From: Streptomyces marokkonensis
GTDB lineage: Bacteria; Actinomycetota; Actinomycetes; Streptomycetales; Streptomycetaceae
Assembly (NCBI RefSeq): GCF_008312835.1
Contig: NZ_VSKS01000002.1
Span: 528,811 to 592,810 of the forward strand
Length of the DNA: 64,000 bases
Reading direction: 5' to 3'
Below are positions 42,118 to 50,949 of this stretch, one piece after another. Under the pieces are notes generated by a model that worked only from the letters and a program-made list of their open reading frames with translations, made no database searches and had not been told where the DNA came from. A program made the position numbers and the translations under genes. Within the stretch, counting starts at the first letter, position 1. Each line of letters begins with the position of its first letter.

Positions 42118-42753
42118 ATGGAGTCCCAGGTGCGTGGCGGGACCAGATGGAAGCGGTTCGCTGTGGTCATGGTGCCCAGCGTCGCCGCCACGGCGTGCAT
42201 AGGTGTCGCCCTCGCGCAGGGCGCCCTCGCGGCGTCGTTCAGCGTGTCGGGCCAGTCGTTCAAGGTCACCACGGACGAGCTGGTCGGTACGGGCTTCTCG
42301 CAGTACGGCGCCCTTGACGAGGGGTACACCCTCTCCGGTCAGAAGACGGTTCACCCCGTCGCGGTCTCGGCGTTCAAGTCCGCGACCATCAAGAGCCTGT
42401 GCCAGTCGGTCGTCACCCCGAACATTCCGGTGCTCGGGAACGTCAGCCTGATCCTGCGCGCCGGCCAGGGTGCCGAGCCGGTCGAGGCCAAGAACCTCTA
42501 CATCGACGTCGCCGACCTGAACGCCGATGCGACGTTCACGAACATCGACATCGGTGTGGCCGCCAAGGACGCCAGCAAGGGTCCGGGCATGAAGGGCGGC
42601 GGCGAGCAGGCCAACCCCTACGGGTTCGCCCAGCAGGCCGAGAAGGCCGTCCTGAAGGACGTGAAGCAGACGGCGTGGGCGACCACCGCCGGAACCTTCA
42701 AGCTCAGCGGTCTGAAGATGTCGCTCTCGACGGGTGTCAAGGAGTGCTACTAA
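42118..42753 (+). CDS. DUF6230 secreted protein
   Basis: A 211-residue protein with an N-terminal signal or anchor (FAVVMVPSVAATACIGVALA ending GALAASF) and an all-beta-looking extracellular domain. Two Cys remain after processing: SLCQSVVTP and the C-terminal KECY. It resembles the Streptomyces DUF6230 family, sometimes called cholesterol esterase without good evidence. The ATG at 42118 has an excellent ribosome site. It heads a three-gene operon encoding envelope proteins. Confidence 0.88.
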   Translation: MESQVRGGTRWKRFAVVMVPSVAATACIGVALAQGALAASFSVSGQSFKVTTDELVGTGFSQYGALDEGYTLSGQKTVHPVAVSAFKSATIKSLCQSVVTPNIPVLGNVSLILRAGQGAEPVEAKNLYIDVADLNADATFTNIDIGVAAKDASKGPGMKGGGEQANPYGFAQQAEKAVLKDVKQTAWATTAGTFKLSGLKMSLSTGVKECY

Positions 42754-42762
42754 GCACTCGCT

Positions 42763-42827
42763 GACGGGCGGGGGAGCCGGTGGCGCCCCCGCCCGTCCAC
42801 CTTCCCGCCGCGCCTTCACGCGCGGCG
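42763..42827 (+). terminator. Two intercistronic hairpins in the DUF6230 operon
   Basis: A 12-bp stem (42763-42774 with 42786-42797) and an 8-bp stem (42806-42813 with 42820-42827, loop CTTCAC) fill the 117-bp gap before the DUF6114 gene. They may give partial termination or protect the DUF6230 mRNA, letting the first gene be expressed more than the second. Confidence 0.65.
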
Positions 42828-42870
42828 CACATCACCACCACAGCAAAGCCGTACCAGGGAGCTGTTTTCC

Positions 42871-43473
42871 ATGAGCGCCGAGACTCCTGCCGCCGCCGGC
42901 CAGTTCACCCGCCGCAGGCTGCAGTTCCGCGCCTGGCGGGGCGAACGGCCGTTCTGGGCCGGGCTGTTCGTCATGCTCGGCGGACTCCCCATCGCCTACT
43001 TCCCGTACGCCAACCTCCAGATCGGGCACCTGACGCTGGCGATGGCGACCACCGCGGGCGCCGGGTCCCTGATCATCGGTGTACTGCTCGTCGTCCTCGG
43101 CGTCAGCCTCTGGTTCCAGAAGCACGTCCGGGTCTTCGCGGGTGTCGCGGCGATCCTGCTGGCGCTCGTGTCCATCCCCGTGTCCAACATCGGCGGCTTC
43201 CTGATCGGCTTCCTCCTCTCCCTGGTGGGCGGAGCGATGGCCGTGTCGTGGGCGCCGGGCACGCCGCCTGAGCAGGAGCCGCCGGCGGACGGGAACGGCC
43301 ACGACGGCACACCGCAGGGCGCGATCGCCGACACCACCGCCCTGGAACCCGTCGAGGGCGCCGCGGCGACGGGCGATGCGGGTCCCTCCCAGGGCCACGA
43401 GGTCCTGGGGGAGAACGATCTGTCAGGAACGAGCCCGGCGAACGGGGCGAACGGGAGGCACAGTGCCGGCTGA
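42871..43473 (+). CDS. DUF6114 integral membrane protein
   Basis: A 200-residue protein with four predicted helices in residues 28-130 (PFWAGLFVMLGGLPIAYFPY; GAGSLIIGVLLVVLGVSLWF; VFAGVAAILLALVSIPVS; GGFLIGFLLSLVGGAMAVSW) and a polar C-terminus of about 70 residues. This matches the DUF6114 family, which regularly follows DUF6230 in Streptomyces. Its end overlaps the next gene by 11 bp. Confidence 0.9.
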   Translation: MSAETPAAAGQFTRRRLQFRAWRGERPFWAGLFVMLGGLPIAYFPYANLQIGHLTLAMATTAGAGSLIIGVLLVVLGVSLWFQKHVRVFAGVAAILLALVSIPVSNIGGFLIGFLLSLVGGAMAVSWAPGTPPEQEPPADGNGHDGTPQGAIADTTALEPVEGAAATGDAGPSQGHEVLGENDLSGTSPANGANGRHSAG

Positions 43474-44806
43474 CGAGGTGACCCACGGGACTGAGGTGGA
43501 CAAGTCCCGTGTGAGAACCGGGCCGCGCCACGCGGCACCCAAGAAGCCGCTGTTCACCAGGTTCCACGTGCCGGCCGGGAAGGCGATCGCCATCGCGGCG
43601 ATGCCGACCGCGGTCCTCATGGGAATGGGCTTCACCCCGACGCTCGCCCAGGCCGACGACCAGCCGTCGTCGAAGAACCTCACGGCCGACGAGTTCAAGG
43701 AGTGCCTGGAGGCCATCGAGGAGGCCGAGAAGGGGGACGCCACCGCGTCGCCCACGCCGTCCGCCACGACGAGCGGGAGCGCCTCCCCGGACGAGGAGCC
43801 CTCGGCGGAGCCGACCCCCTCGGCCCCCGCGCAGGAGACGCCGGACGCGGGCTCGGACAAGGCAACGGACTCTTCGCCGGATTCAGGTTCCGACGACGGG
43901 CCCGAGCCCACGCCGACCCCCTCCGCGACCGCGGGCGCACAGGCCGCCGAGGAGCAGGCCGAGCCCGCGCCCGCCCCCTCGGAGACCGACCGCAATCTGC
44001 TCGAGGACATCGGGGACGCCATCAAGGACGTCTTCACCCCCGGGGAGGAGAAGGAGGAGGCGGCCCCGAGCCCCACCCCGACCGCCTCCGCCCCGGCCGC
44101 CGGGGAGCCTGCCGCCGAGGAGACGGCCGGCGCCGCGGAGGAGACCGCCGGGAAGGCGGCCACCGAGGCGAAGGACACGGCGGAGGAAACGGCTCAGGAC
44201 GTGGCCGGCACGGCGTCGCCCGTGGCCGGGGCCGCCGAGGAGAAGGCGGAGGAGCCCAACGCGGAGGCGACCGGGACTCCCGGGGCCACCGCCTCGCCGA
44301 GCCCCTCGGAGACGTCCGGCGCCGACCTCGAGGACTGCCCGGTCGCCACGGACGCCGAGGGCGGGGTCGACAACAACGTCCCGCTGCCCGACGAGCCGTG
44401 GTTCCTGAACGCCAGCTCGCTGCTGCTGAAGGGCGCCGACTACAAGGGCATCGTCGAGGTACGGACGGCGAGCGGTACCACCAAGAAGGTGCTGAAGTAC
44501 GTCATATCCGACGGCACCGACATCGGGGACCTGCACCAGACGGTCAAGGACGAGCAGTCCGGCAAGACCTACCACGTGCAGGCCGCCAAGGGGTCGACGT
44601 CCACCATCCGCGACGGCGACACCGTGATGTACACGGAGAGCATCTCCGGCAACCTGCTCGGACTGATCCCGATCACGTTCGACCCGGAGCACCCGCCGCC
44701 GCTCAACATCCCGCTGATCTACTTCACCAACGTGAAGGTGCAGCAGGCCGGCCAGTTCGGCGGAACGCTGCACGTGCCCGGGCTGCACCAGTACGTCACC
44801 GACTGA
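43463..44806 (+). CDS. Large secreted protein with a low-complexity acidic linker
   Basis: A 447-residue protein starting GTG at 43463 behind GGGAGG. A signal peptide or anchor covers about 30-60 (AIAIAAMPTAVLMGMGFTPT, then LAQADDQ). Residues about 90-295 are Pro/Thr/Ser/Ala/Glu-rich, wall-spanning in style. The C-terminal domain of about 145 residues (NASSLLLKGADYKGIVEVRT; PPPLNIPLIYFTNVKVQQAG) looks folded and beta-rich. Such genes have been called hydrogenase expression protein HypF, which the sequence does not support. It is coupled to the DUF6114 gene. Confidence 0.82.
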   Translation: MPADEVTHGTEVDKSRVRTGPRHAAPKKPLFTRFHVPAGKAIAIAAMPTAVLMGMGFTPTLAQADDQPSSKNLTADEFKECLEAIEEAEKGDATASPTPSATTSGSASPDEEPSAEPTPSAPAQETPDAGSDKATDSSPDSGSDDGPEPTPTPSATAGAQAAEEQAEPAPAPSETDRNLLEDIGDAIKDVFTPGEEKEEAAPSPTPTASAPAAGEPAAEETAGAAEETAGKAATEAKDTAEETAQDVAGTASPVAGAAEEKAEEPNAEATGTPGATASPSPSETSGADLEDCPVATDAEGGVDNNVPLPDEPWFLNASSLLLKGADYKGIVEVRTASGTTKKVLKYVISDGTDIGDLHQTVKDEQSGKTYHVQAAKGSTSTIRDGDTVMYTESISGNLLGLIPITFDPEHPPPLNIPLIYFTNVKVQQAGQFGGTLHVPGLHQYVTD

Positions 44807-44832
44807 GCGCCCGCCGGACCCTTCCGGGAGCC

Positions 44833-44882
44833 GCACACGCCGAGGGCGCCCCCTGTCCGCAGGGGGCGCCCTCGGCGTGTGC
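44833..44882. terminator. 22-bp hairpin, bidirectional terminator
   Basis: A perfect 22-bp stem (44833-44854 with 44861-44882) with a 6-nt loop GTCCGC, 26 bp after the secreted-protein stop and 14 bp from the pyk stop. It is the longest perfect stem I saw in the window. Confidence 0.93.
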
Positions 44883-44896
44883 ACGGGCGGTGCGGG

Positions 44897-46324
44897 TCAG
44901 GCGGACGCGCCGCCCAGGTGGTGGACGCGGACCATGTTCGTGGTGCCGGGGACGCCGGGGGGCGAACCCGCGGTGATGATCACGGTGTCGCCCTCGTTGA
45001 AGCGGTGCAGCTTGACCAGTTCCTGCTCCACCAGCTCGACCATCTCGTCGGTGCTGTTCACGAACGGCACGACGTGCGGCTCCACGCCCCAGCTGAGCGC
45101 CAGCTGGTTGCGGGTCGACTCGTCCGTGGTGAACGCCAGGATCGGCTGCGCGACGCGGTAGCGGCACAGCCGCCGGGCCGTGTCGCCGGACTGGGTGAAG
45201 GCCACCAGGCCCTTGCCGCCGAGGAAGTCGGCGATCTCGCAGGCGGCGCGGGCCACCGAACCGCCCTGGGTGCGCGGCTTCTTGCCCGGCACCAGCGGCT
45301 GCAGGCCCTTGGACAGCAGCTCCTGCTCGGCCGCCTGGACGATCTTCGACATCGTCCGCACGGTCTCGACCGGGTACGCGCCCACGCTCGACTCCGCCGA
45401 GAGCATCACCGCGTCGGCGCCGTCCAGGATCGCGTTGGCCACGTCGGAGGCCTCGGCGCGGGTCGGCCGGGAGTTGGTGATCATCGACTCCATCATCTGG
45501 GTCGCCACGATCACCGGCTTGGCGTTGCGCCGGCACAGCTCGATCAGGCGCTTCTGGACCATGGGAACCTTCTCGAGCGGGTACTCGACGGCGAGGTCAC
45601 CGCGGGCGACCATCACTCCGTCGAACGCCGCCACGACGTCCTCCATGTTCTCCACCGCCTGCGGCTTCTCCACCTTGGCGATGACCGGGACCCGGCGGCC
45701 CTCCTCGTCCATCACCCGGTGCACGTCGGCGACGTCCTTGGCGTCCCGGACGAAGGACAGCGCGACCAGGTCGCAGCCCATCCGCAGGGCGAACCGCAGG
45801 TCCTCGATGTCCTTCTCGGACAGCGCGGGCACGTTCACGGCCGTGCCGGGCAGGTTGATGCCCTTGTGGTCGGAGATGACACCGCCCTCGATGACGATCG
45901 ACTTCACCCGGGGGCCGTCGACGTCCAGCACCTTCAGCTCGACGTTGCCGTCGTTGATCAGGATCTGGTCGCCGCGGGAGACGTCACCCGGCAGGCCCTT
46001 GTAGGTCGTCCCGCAGATCGTCTTGTCGCCCGGGACGTCCTCGGTGGTGATGGTGAACTCGTCACCGCGCACCAGCTCGACGGGACCCTCCGCGAAGGTC
46101 TCCAGGCGGATCTTCGGGCCCTGGAGGTCGGCCAGGACGCCGATGGCCCTGCCCGTCTCCTTGGCGGCGGCACGGACCCGGTCGTACCGGCCCTGGTGCT
46201 CGGCGTGCGAGCCGTGGCTGAAGTTGAAGCGGGCCACGTTCATGCCGGCTTCGATCAGGGCGACAAGCTGCTCGTGGGAGTCGACCGCGGGGCCGAGAGT
46301 ACAGACGATTTTCGAACGGCGCAT
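44897..46324 (-). CDS. pyk: Pyruvate kinase
   Basis: A 475-residue enzyme making pyruvate and ATP from phosphoenolpyruvate. The start MRRSKIVCTLGPAVDSHEQL is canonical; NVARFNFSHGSHAEH binds substrate; VIAKVEKPQAVENM has the catalytic Lys; VMVARGDLAVEYPLEKVP and ATQMMESMI complete the barrel. The C-terminal regulatory domain is present. Streptomyces has two Pyk isozymes; this is the one next to ackA-pta. Divergence from nothing nearby: ackA lies upstream on the same strand, 73 bp away, with a palindrome between. Confidence 0.97.
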   Translation of the reverse strand: MRRSKIVCTLGPAVDSHEQLVALIEAGMNVARFNFSHGSHAEHQGRYDRVRAAAKETGRAIGVLADLQGPKIRLETFAEGPVELVRGDEFTITTEDVPGDKTICGTTYKGLPGDVSRGDQILINDGNVELKVLDVDGPRVKSIVIEGGVISDHKGINLPGTAVNVPALSEKDIEDLRFALRMGCDLVALSFVRDAKDVADVHRVMDEEGRRVPVIAKVEKPQAVENMEDVVAAFDGVMVARGDLAVEYPLEKVPMVQKRLIELCRRNAKPVIVATQMMESMITNSRPTRAEASDVANAILDGADAVMLSAESSVGAYPVETVRTMSKIVQAAEQELLSKGLQPLVPGKKPRTQGGSVARAACEIADFLGGKGLVAFTQSGDTARRLCRYRVAQPILAFTTDESTRNQLALSWGVEPHVVPFVNSTDEMVELVEQELVKLHRFNEGDTVIITAGSPPGVPGTTNMVRVHHLGGASA

Positions 46325-46351
46325 GGGGCGATCCTAACGGTTTGTTTCGCT

Positions 46352-46365
46352 ACGGAATATTCCGT
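46352..46365. promoter_or_regulatory. 14-bp perfect palindrome upstream of pyk
   Basis: ACGGAATATTCCGT is a perfect palindrome 27 bp upstream of the pyk start, in an AT-rich 73-bp gap. A further CGGAA half-site lies at 46370-46374. It probably overlaps the pyk promoter, so a repressor or activator of glycolysis is plausible. I do not recognise the motif. Confidence 0.6.
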
Positions 46366-46397
46366 CTGGCGGAAAATACAAATGAGGTTCTGCCTGC

Positions 46398-47609
46398 TCA
46401 GTTGTTCTTTCCGACCAGTGCGTATGTCTGCTGCGCGATCTCCATTTCCTCGTCCGTCGGTACCACCGCGACCGCGACCCGCGCGCCGTCGGGCGAGATC
46501 AGCCGCGGTCCTCCGCCGCGCACGGCGTTGCGCTCGCCGTCGACCGCCAGCCCCAGCCCCTCGAGGCCGGCCACGGCCGCCTCCCGCACCGGAGCGGCGT
46601 TCTCGCCGACCCCGGCGGTGAAGGCCACCGCGTCCACCCGTCCGAGAACGGCGTAATAGGCACCGATGTACTTCTTCAGACGGTGAATGTAGATGTCGAA
46701 CGCCAGCTTCGCCTGTTCGTCGCCCTCGTCGATCCGGCGCCGGATCTCCCTCATGTCGTTGTCCCCGCACAGCCCGACCAGACCGCTCTTCTTGTTGAGG
46801 AGAGTGTCGATCTCGTCGGCGGACATTCCGCCAACACGCATCAAATGGAAGATGACGGCCGGGTCCATGTCTCCGGACCGCGTACCCATCACCAGCCCCT
46901 CCAAGGGCGTCAGCCCCATCGAGGTGTCCACGCAGCGCCCGCCGCGCACGGCCGATGCGGACGCCCCGTTGCCCAGGTGCAGCACGATGACGTTCACCTC
47001 CTCGGGCGCCCTGCCCAGCAGCGTCGCCGTCTCCCGGGAGACGTACGCGTGCGAGGTGCCGTGGAAGCCGTAGCGGCGGATGCGGTGCTCGTCGGCGGTC
47101 CTCACGTCGATCGCGTACCGGGCGGCCGACTCCGGCATCGTCGTGTGGAAGGAGGTGTCGAAGACCGCCACCTGCGGCAGGTCGGGGCGCAGCGTCATGG
47201 CCGTGCGGATGCCGGTCAGATTGGCCGGGTTGTGCAGCGGCGCCACCGGGATCAGCCGCTCGATCTCGGCGAGGACCCGGTCGTCGATCACCGTCGGCTC
47301 GGTGAAGTGCATCCCGCCGTGCACCACCCGGTGGCCGATCGCGGCCAGCTCGGGGGAGTCGAGGCCCAGCCCGTCGGCGGCCAGTTCCCCGGCCATCGCC
47401 TTCAGCGCGGCGTCGTGGTCGGCGACCTGGCCGGTCCGCTCCCGGGTCCGTCCGCCCGGGGCGAGCGGGGTGTGCCGGACCAGCGAGGTCCGCTCGCCGA
47501 TCCGCTCGACCAGCCCGGCGGCCAGCCGGCGGCCGGCGTCCATGTCCAGCAGCTGGTACTTCACGGACGAGGAGCCGGAGTTGAGGACGAGGACACGGGA
47601 CGGGCTCAC
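46398..47609 (-). CDS. ackA: Acetate kinase
   Basis: A 403-residue ASKHA-fold kinase converting acetyl phosphate and ADP to acetate and ATP. Visible are VLVLNSGSSSVKYQLL (N-terminal nucleotide fold), HRVVHGG, VFDTSFHTTMPE (catalytic Asp), YRRYGFHGTSHAYVS-like segment, MGTRSGDMDPAV (Arg) and VPTDEEMEIAQQ (Glu). The GTG at 47609 overlaps the pta stop (GTGA), so the two are coupled. Confidence 0.97.
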   Translation of the reverse strand: MSPSRVLVLNSGSSSVKYQLLDMDAGRRLAAGLVERIGERTSLVRHTPLAPGGRTRERTGQVADHDAALKAMAGELAADGLGLDSPELAAIGHRVVHGGMHFTEPTVIDDRVLAEIERLIPVAPLHNPANLTGIRTAMTLRPDLPQVAVFDTSFHTTMPESAARYAIDVRTADEHRIRRYGFHGTSHAYVSRETATLLGRAPEEVNVIVLHLGNGASASAVRGGRCVDTSMGLTPLEGLVMGTRSGDMDPAVIFHLMRVGGMSADEIDTLLNKKSGLVGLCGDNDMREIRRRIDEGDEQAKLAFDIYIHRLKKYIGAYYAVLGRVDAVAFTAGVGENAAPVREAAVAGLEGLGLAVDGERNAVRGGGPRLISPDGARVAVAVVPTDEEMEIAQQTYALVGKNN

Positions 47610-49714
47610 TGGGCGGCTGCCTTCTCGCTCGGGGCCGGGGACGGGGCCGGGGACTGGGCCTGGATCGCCGTGATGGCGACGGTGTTGACGATGTCCTGCA
47701 CCAGGGCGCCCCGGGACAGGTCGTTGACCGGCTTGCGCAGACCCTGGAGCACCGGGCCGACGGCGATGGCGCCGGCCGAGCGCTGCACGGCCTTGTAGGT
47801 GTTGTTGCCGGTGTTCAGGTCGGGGAAGATCAGCACCGTCGCCTGCCCGGCCACCTCGGAACCCGGCAGCTTGGTCGCCGCGACCGACGGCTCCACCGCC
47901 GCGTCGTACTGGATCGGCCCCTCGATCCGCAGATCCGGCCGGCGGGAGCGGACCAGCTCGGTGGCGGTGCGCACCTTGTCGACGTCGGCGCCGGACCCCG
48001 ACGTACCCGTCGAGTACGACAGCATCGCGATCCGCGGCTCCACCCCGAACCGGGCGGCGGTGACCGCCGACTGCACGGCGATGTCGGCGAGCTGTTCGGC
48101 GTCCGGGTCGGGGTTGACCGCGCAGTCGCCGTAGACGAGCACCTTGTCGGCCAGGCACATGAAGAAGACGGAGGAGACGATCCGCGCGTCCTCGCGGGTC
48201 TTGATGATCTCGAAGGCCGGCCGGATGGTCGCGGCCGTGGAGTGCACCGTGCCGGACACCATGCCGTCGGCGAGGCCCTCCTGCACCATCAGGGTGCCGA
48301 AGTAGTTCACGTCGGAGACGACGTCGTAGGCCAGCTCCACGGTGACGCCCCGGTGGGCGCGCAGGGCCGCGTACTGCTCGGCGAAGGAGTCCCGCAGCTC
48401 CGAGGTGGCCGGGTCGATCAGCTGGGTGTCGCCGAGGTCGATGCCGAGGTCGGCGGCCTTCTTGCGGATCTGGTCCACGTCACCGAGCAGGGTCAGCTCG
48501 CACACGCCCCGGCGCAGCAGCACCTCCGCCGCGTGCAGCACCCGCTCCTCGGTGCCCTCGGGGAGCACCACCCGGCGCAGGTCGGAACGGGCCTGCTCGA
48601 GCAGCTTGTGCTCGAACATCATCGGGGTGACGCGGTCGCTGCTGGGCGCGGAGACCCGCTGGGTGAGCTCCGCGGTGTCGGCGTACCGCTCGAAGAGGCC
48701 GAGCGCGCGCTCCGCCTTGCGCGGGGTGGCCGCGTTCAGCTTCCCCTCCAGGGAGAAGAGCTGCTCGGCCGTGGGGAAGCTGTTGCTCGGCACCGACAGC
48801 ACCGGAGTGCCGGGGGCGAGGCGGTCGGCGAGGGTGAGGACGCGCTTTCCGGGCACCTCGTCCAGGGTCAGCAGCACCCCCGCTATCGGCGGGGTGCCGG
48901 CACTGTGCGCGGCCAGCGCGCCGACGACCAGGTCCGCGCGGTCTCCCGGGGTGACCACCAGGCAGCCAGGGGTCAGGGCGGCGAGGAAGTTCGGCAGCAT
49001 CGCGCCGCCGAAGATGAAGTCCAGGGCGTCGCGGGCGAGGCCGGAGTCGTCGCCGAGCACCACCTTCGCGCCGAGGGTGTGCGCGATCTGGGAGACGGTC
49101 GGGGCGGAGAGCGCGGGCTCGTCGGGCAGCACGTAGCAGGGCACGGGCAGCCGGGTGCCGAGCCGCTCGGCGATCTCGTCCCGTTCCTCGATCGCGACCC
49201 GGTTGACCACCATGGCGAGCACGTCGCAGCCCAGGGTGGCGTAGGCGCGGTAGGCGTTGCGGGTCTCGGCGCGCACCGCCTCGGCGGTCTGCTTGCGGGC
49301 GCCCACGACCGGGATCACCGAGGCGCCGAACTCGTTGGCGAGCCGGGCGTTCAGGGACAGCTCGTCGGGGAACTGGGTGTCGGCGTAGTCGGTGCCGAGG
49401 ACGAGTACGACGTCGTAGTCGCGGGTGACCAGGTGGAACCGGTCGACGAGGGTGGACACCAGTTCGTCCGTGCCCTGCTCGGCCCGGAGCGCGGACGCCT
49501 CCGCGTAGTCCATGCCGTACACGGTCGCGGGGTCCTGCGTGAGCCGGTAGCGGGCCCGCAGCAGTTCGAAGAGGCGGTCCGGCCCGTCGTGCACCAGGGG
49601 ACGGAACACACCCACCCGGTCGACCTGCCGGGTCAGGAGCTCCATGACCCCGAGTTCGACGACCTGGCGGCCGTCGCCGCGGTCGATACCGGTCACGTAC
49701 ACGCTGCGGGTCAC
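47606..49714 (-). CDS. pta: Phosphate acetyltransferase, long form
   Basis: A 702-residue enzyme exchanging acetyl-CoA and acetyl phosphate. It is the long three-domain form: an N-terminal BioD-like P-loop-related domain (YVTGIDRGDGRQVVELGVME), a DRTGG middle domain (about 210-320), and the C-terminal catalytic domain (TPMMFEHKLLEQARSDLRRV; SYSTGTSGSGADVDKVRTAT; VLIFPDLNTGNNTYKAVQRS). The start is GTG at 49714. With ackA it forms the overflow and acetate-assimilation route. It is divergent from pfkA across 200 bp. Confidence 0.96.
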   Translation of the reverse strand: MTRSVYVTGIDRGDGRQVVELGVMELLTRQVDRVGVFRPLVHDGPDRLFELLRARYRLTQDPATVYGMDYAEASALRAEQGTDELVSTLVDRFHLVTRDYDVVLVLGTDYADTQFPDELSLNARLANEFGASVIPVVGARKQTAEAVRAETRNAYRAYATLGCDVLAMVVNRVAIEERDEIAERLGTRLPVPCYVLPDEPALSAPTVSQIAHTLGAKVVLGDDSGLARDALDFIFGGAMLPNFLAALTPGCLVVTPGDRADLVVGALAAHSAGTPPIAGVLLTLDEVPGKRVLTLADRLAPGTPVLSVPSNSFPTAEQLFSLEGKLNAATPRKAERALGLFERYADTAELTQRVSAPSSDRVTPMMFEHKLLEQARSDLRRVVLPEGTEERVLHAAEVLLRRGVCELTLLGDVDQIRKKAADLGIDLGDTQLIDPATSELRDSFAEQYAALRAHRGVTVELAYDVVSDVNYFGTLMVQEGLADGMVSGTVHSTAATIRPAFEIIKTREDARIVSSVFFMCLADKVLVYGDCAVNPDPDAEQLADIAVQSAVTAARFGVEPRIAMLSYSTGTSGSGADVDKVRTATELVRSRRPDLRIEGPIQYDAAVEPSVAATKLPGSEVAGQATVLIFPDLNTGNNTYKAVQRSAGAIAVGPVLQGLRKPVNDLSRGALVQDIVNTVAITAIQAQSPAPSPAPSEKAAAQ

Positions 49715-49914
49715 GCGCGCTCTCCGTTTCGTCGGGGGCCGCAAGAGGCATCGTCGGGCCACAAAAATCGCCCACCCAGGTGAGCGGATCCCTCTTGACA
49801 ATACCTCCGACGCTGGCTAGGGCGCCCGTGCGCAGGGCGTCGGCGCCGCCCCGGGGGCATGAAACAATCGGAGCCGGCTCACCGGTATCGACAGCGACCA
49901 GGAGACACAGCGAG

Positions 49915-50940
49915 ATGCGTATAGGAGTCCTCACCGCAGGCGGCGACTGCCCTGGGCTGAACGCAGTGATCCGGTCGGTCGTGCACCGAGCGGTCGACAA
50001 CTACGGCGACGAGGTCATCGGCTTCGAGGACGGCTACTCCGGTCTGCTGGACGGCCGCTACCGCCCGCTCGACCTCAACGCGGTCAGCGGCATCCTGGCC
50101 CGAGGCGGCACCATCCTCGGCTCGTCCCGGCTGGAGCGCGACCGGCTGCGCGAGGCCTGCGAGAACGCCTCCGACATGATCCACGACTTCGGCATCGACG
50201 CGCTGATCCCCATCGGCGGCGAGGGCACGCTCACCGCGGCCCACATGCTGTCCGACGCCGGCCTGCCCGTGGTCGGCGTCCCGAAGACGATCGACAACGA
50301 CATCTCCTCCACCGACCGCACCTTCGGCTTCGACACCGCCGTGGGCGTCGCCACCGAGGCGATGGACCGGCTGAAGACCACCGCCGAGTCCCACCAGCGG
50401 GTGATGGTCGTCGAGGTCATGGGCCGGCACGCGGGCTGGATCGCCCTGGAGTCCGGCATGGCCGCCGGCGCCCACGGCATCTGCCTGCCCGAGCGTCCCT
50501 TCGACCCCGCCCAGCTGGTGAAGATGGTCGAGGAACGCTTCGCCCGCGGCAAGAAGTTCGCGGTCATCTGCGTCGCCGAGGGAGCCCACCCGGCCGACGG
50601 CACCATGGACTACGGCAAGGGCGAGATCGACAAGTTCGGCCACGAGCGCTTCCAGGGCATCGGAACGGCCCTGGCGTACGAGCTGGAGCGCCGCCTCGGC
50701 AAGGAGGCCAAGCCGGTCATCCTCGGCCACGTCCAGCGCGGCGGCGTACCGACCGCGTACGACCGCGTCCTCGCCACCCGCTTCGGCTGGCACGCGGTGG
50801 AGGCCGCGCACCGGGGCGAGTTCGGCAGGATGACCTCGCTGCGCGGCACGGACATCGTGATGGTGCCGCTGGCGGAGGCGGTCACCGAGCTGAAGACGGT
50901 CCCCAAGGACCGGATGGACGAGGCGGAGTCCGTCTTCTAG
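49915..50940 (+). CDS. pfkA: 6-phosphofructokinase
   Basis: A 341-residue group III PfkA. The N-terminal LTAGGDCPGLNAVIRSV and GFEDGYSGLLDGRY are canonical; TIDNDISSTDRTFGFDTA holds the catalytic Asp; VMGRHAGWIALESG follows. Gly104 (PIGGEGT) indicates ATP rather than pyrophosphate as donor, while Lys124 (GVPKTIDND) is the residue found in pyrophosphate-dependent relatives. The Streptomyces enzymes are known for this mixed signature. ATG at 49915 behind AGGAGACACAG. Divergent from pta. Confidence 0.95.
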   Translation: MRIGVLTAGGDCPGLNAVIRSVVHRAVDNYGDEVIGFEDGYSGLLDGRYRPLDLNAVSGILARGGTILGSSRLERDRLREACENASDMIHDFGIDALIPIGGEGTLTAAHMLSDAGLPVVGVPKTIDNDISSTDRTFGFDTAVGVATEAMDRLKTTAESHQRVMVVEVMGRHAGWIALESGMAAGAHGICLPERPFDPAQLVKMVEERFARGKKFAVICVAEGAHPADGTMDYGKGEIDKFGHERFQGIGTALAYELERRLGKEAKPVILGHVQRGGVPTAYDRVLATRFGWHAVEAAHRGEFGRMTSLRGTDIVMVPLAEAVTELKTVPKDRMDEAESVF

Positions 50941-50949
50941 ACGGGGCCC

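Noticed and set aside
43463-44806. Hydrogenase maturation protein HypF
   Set aside because: The protein has a signal peptide and a low-complexity linker and lacks acylphosphatase, zinc-finger and carbamoyltransferase motifs; there are no hydrogenase genes nearby.
49915-50940. Pyrophosphate-dependent phosphofructokinase
   Set aside because: Position 104 is Gly (GGEGT), not Asp, which argues for ATP.
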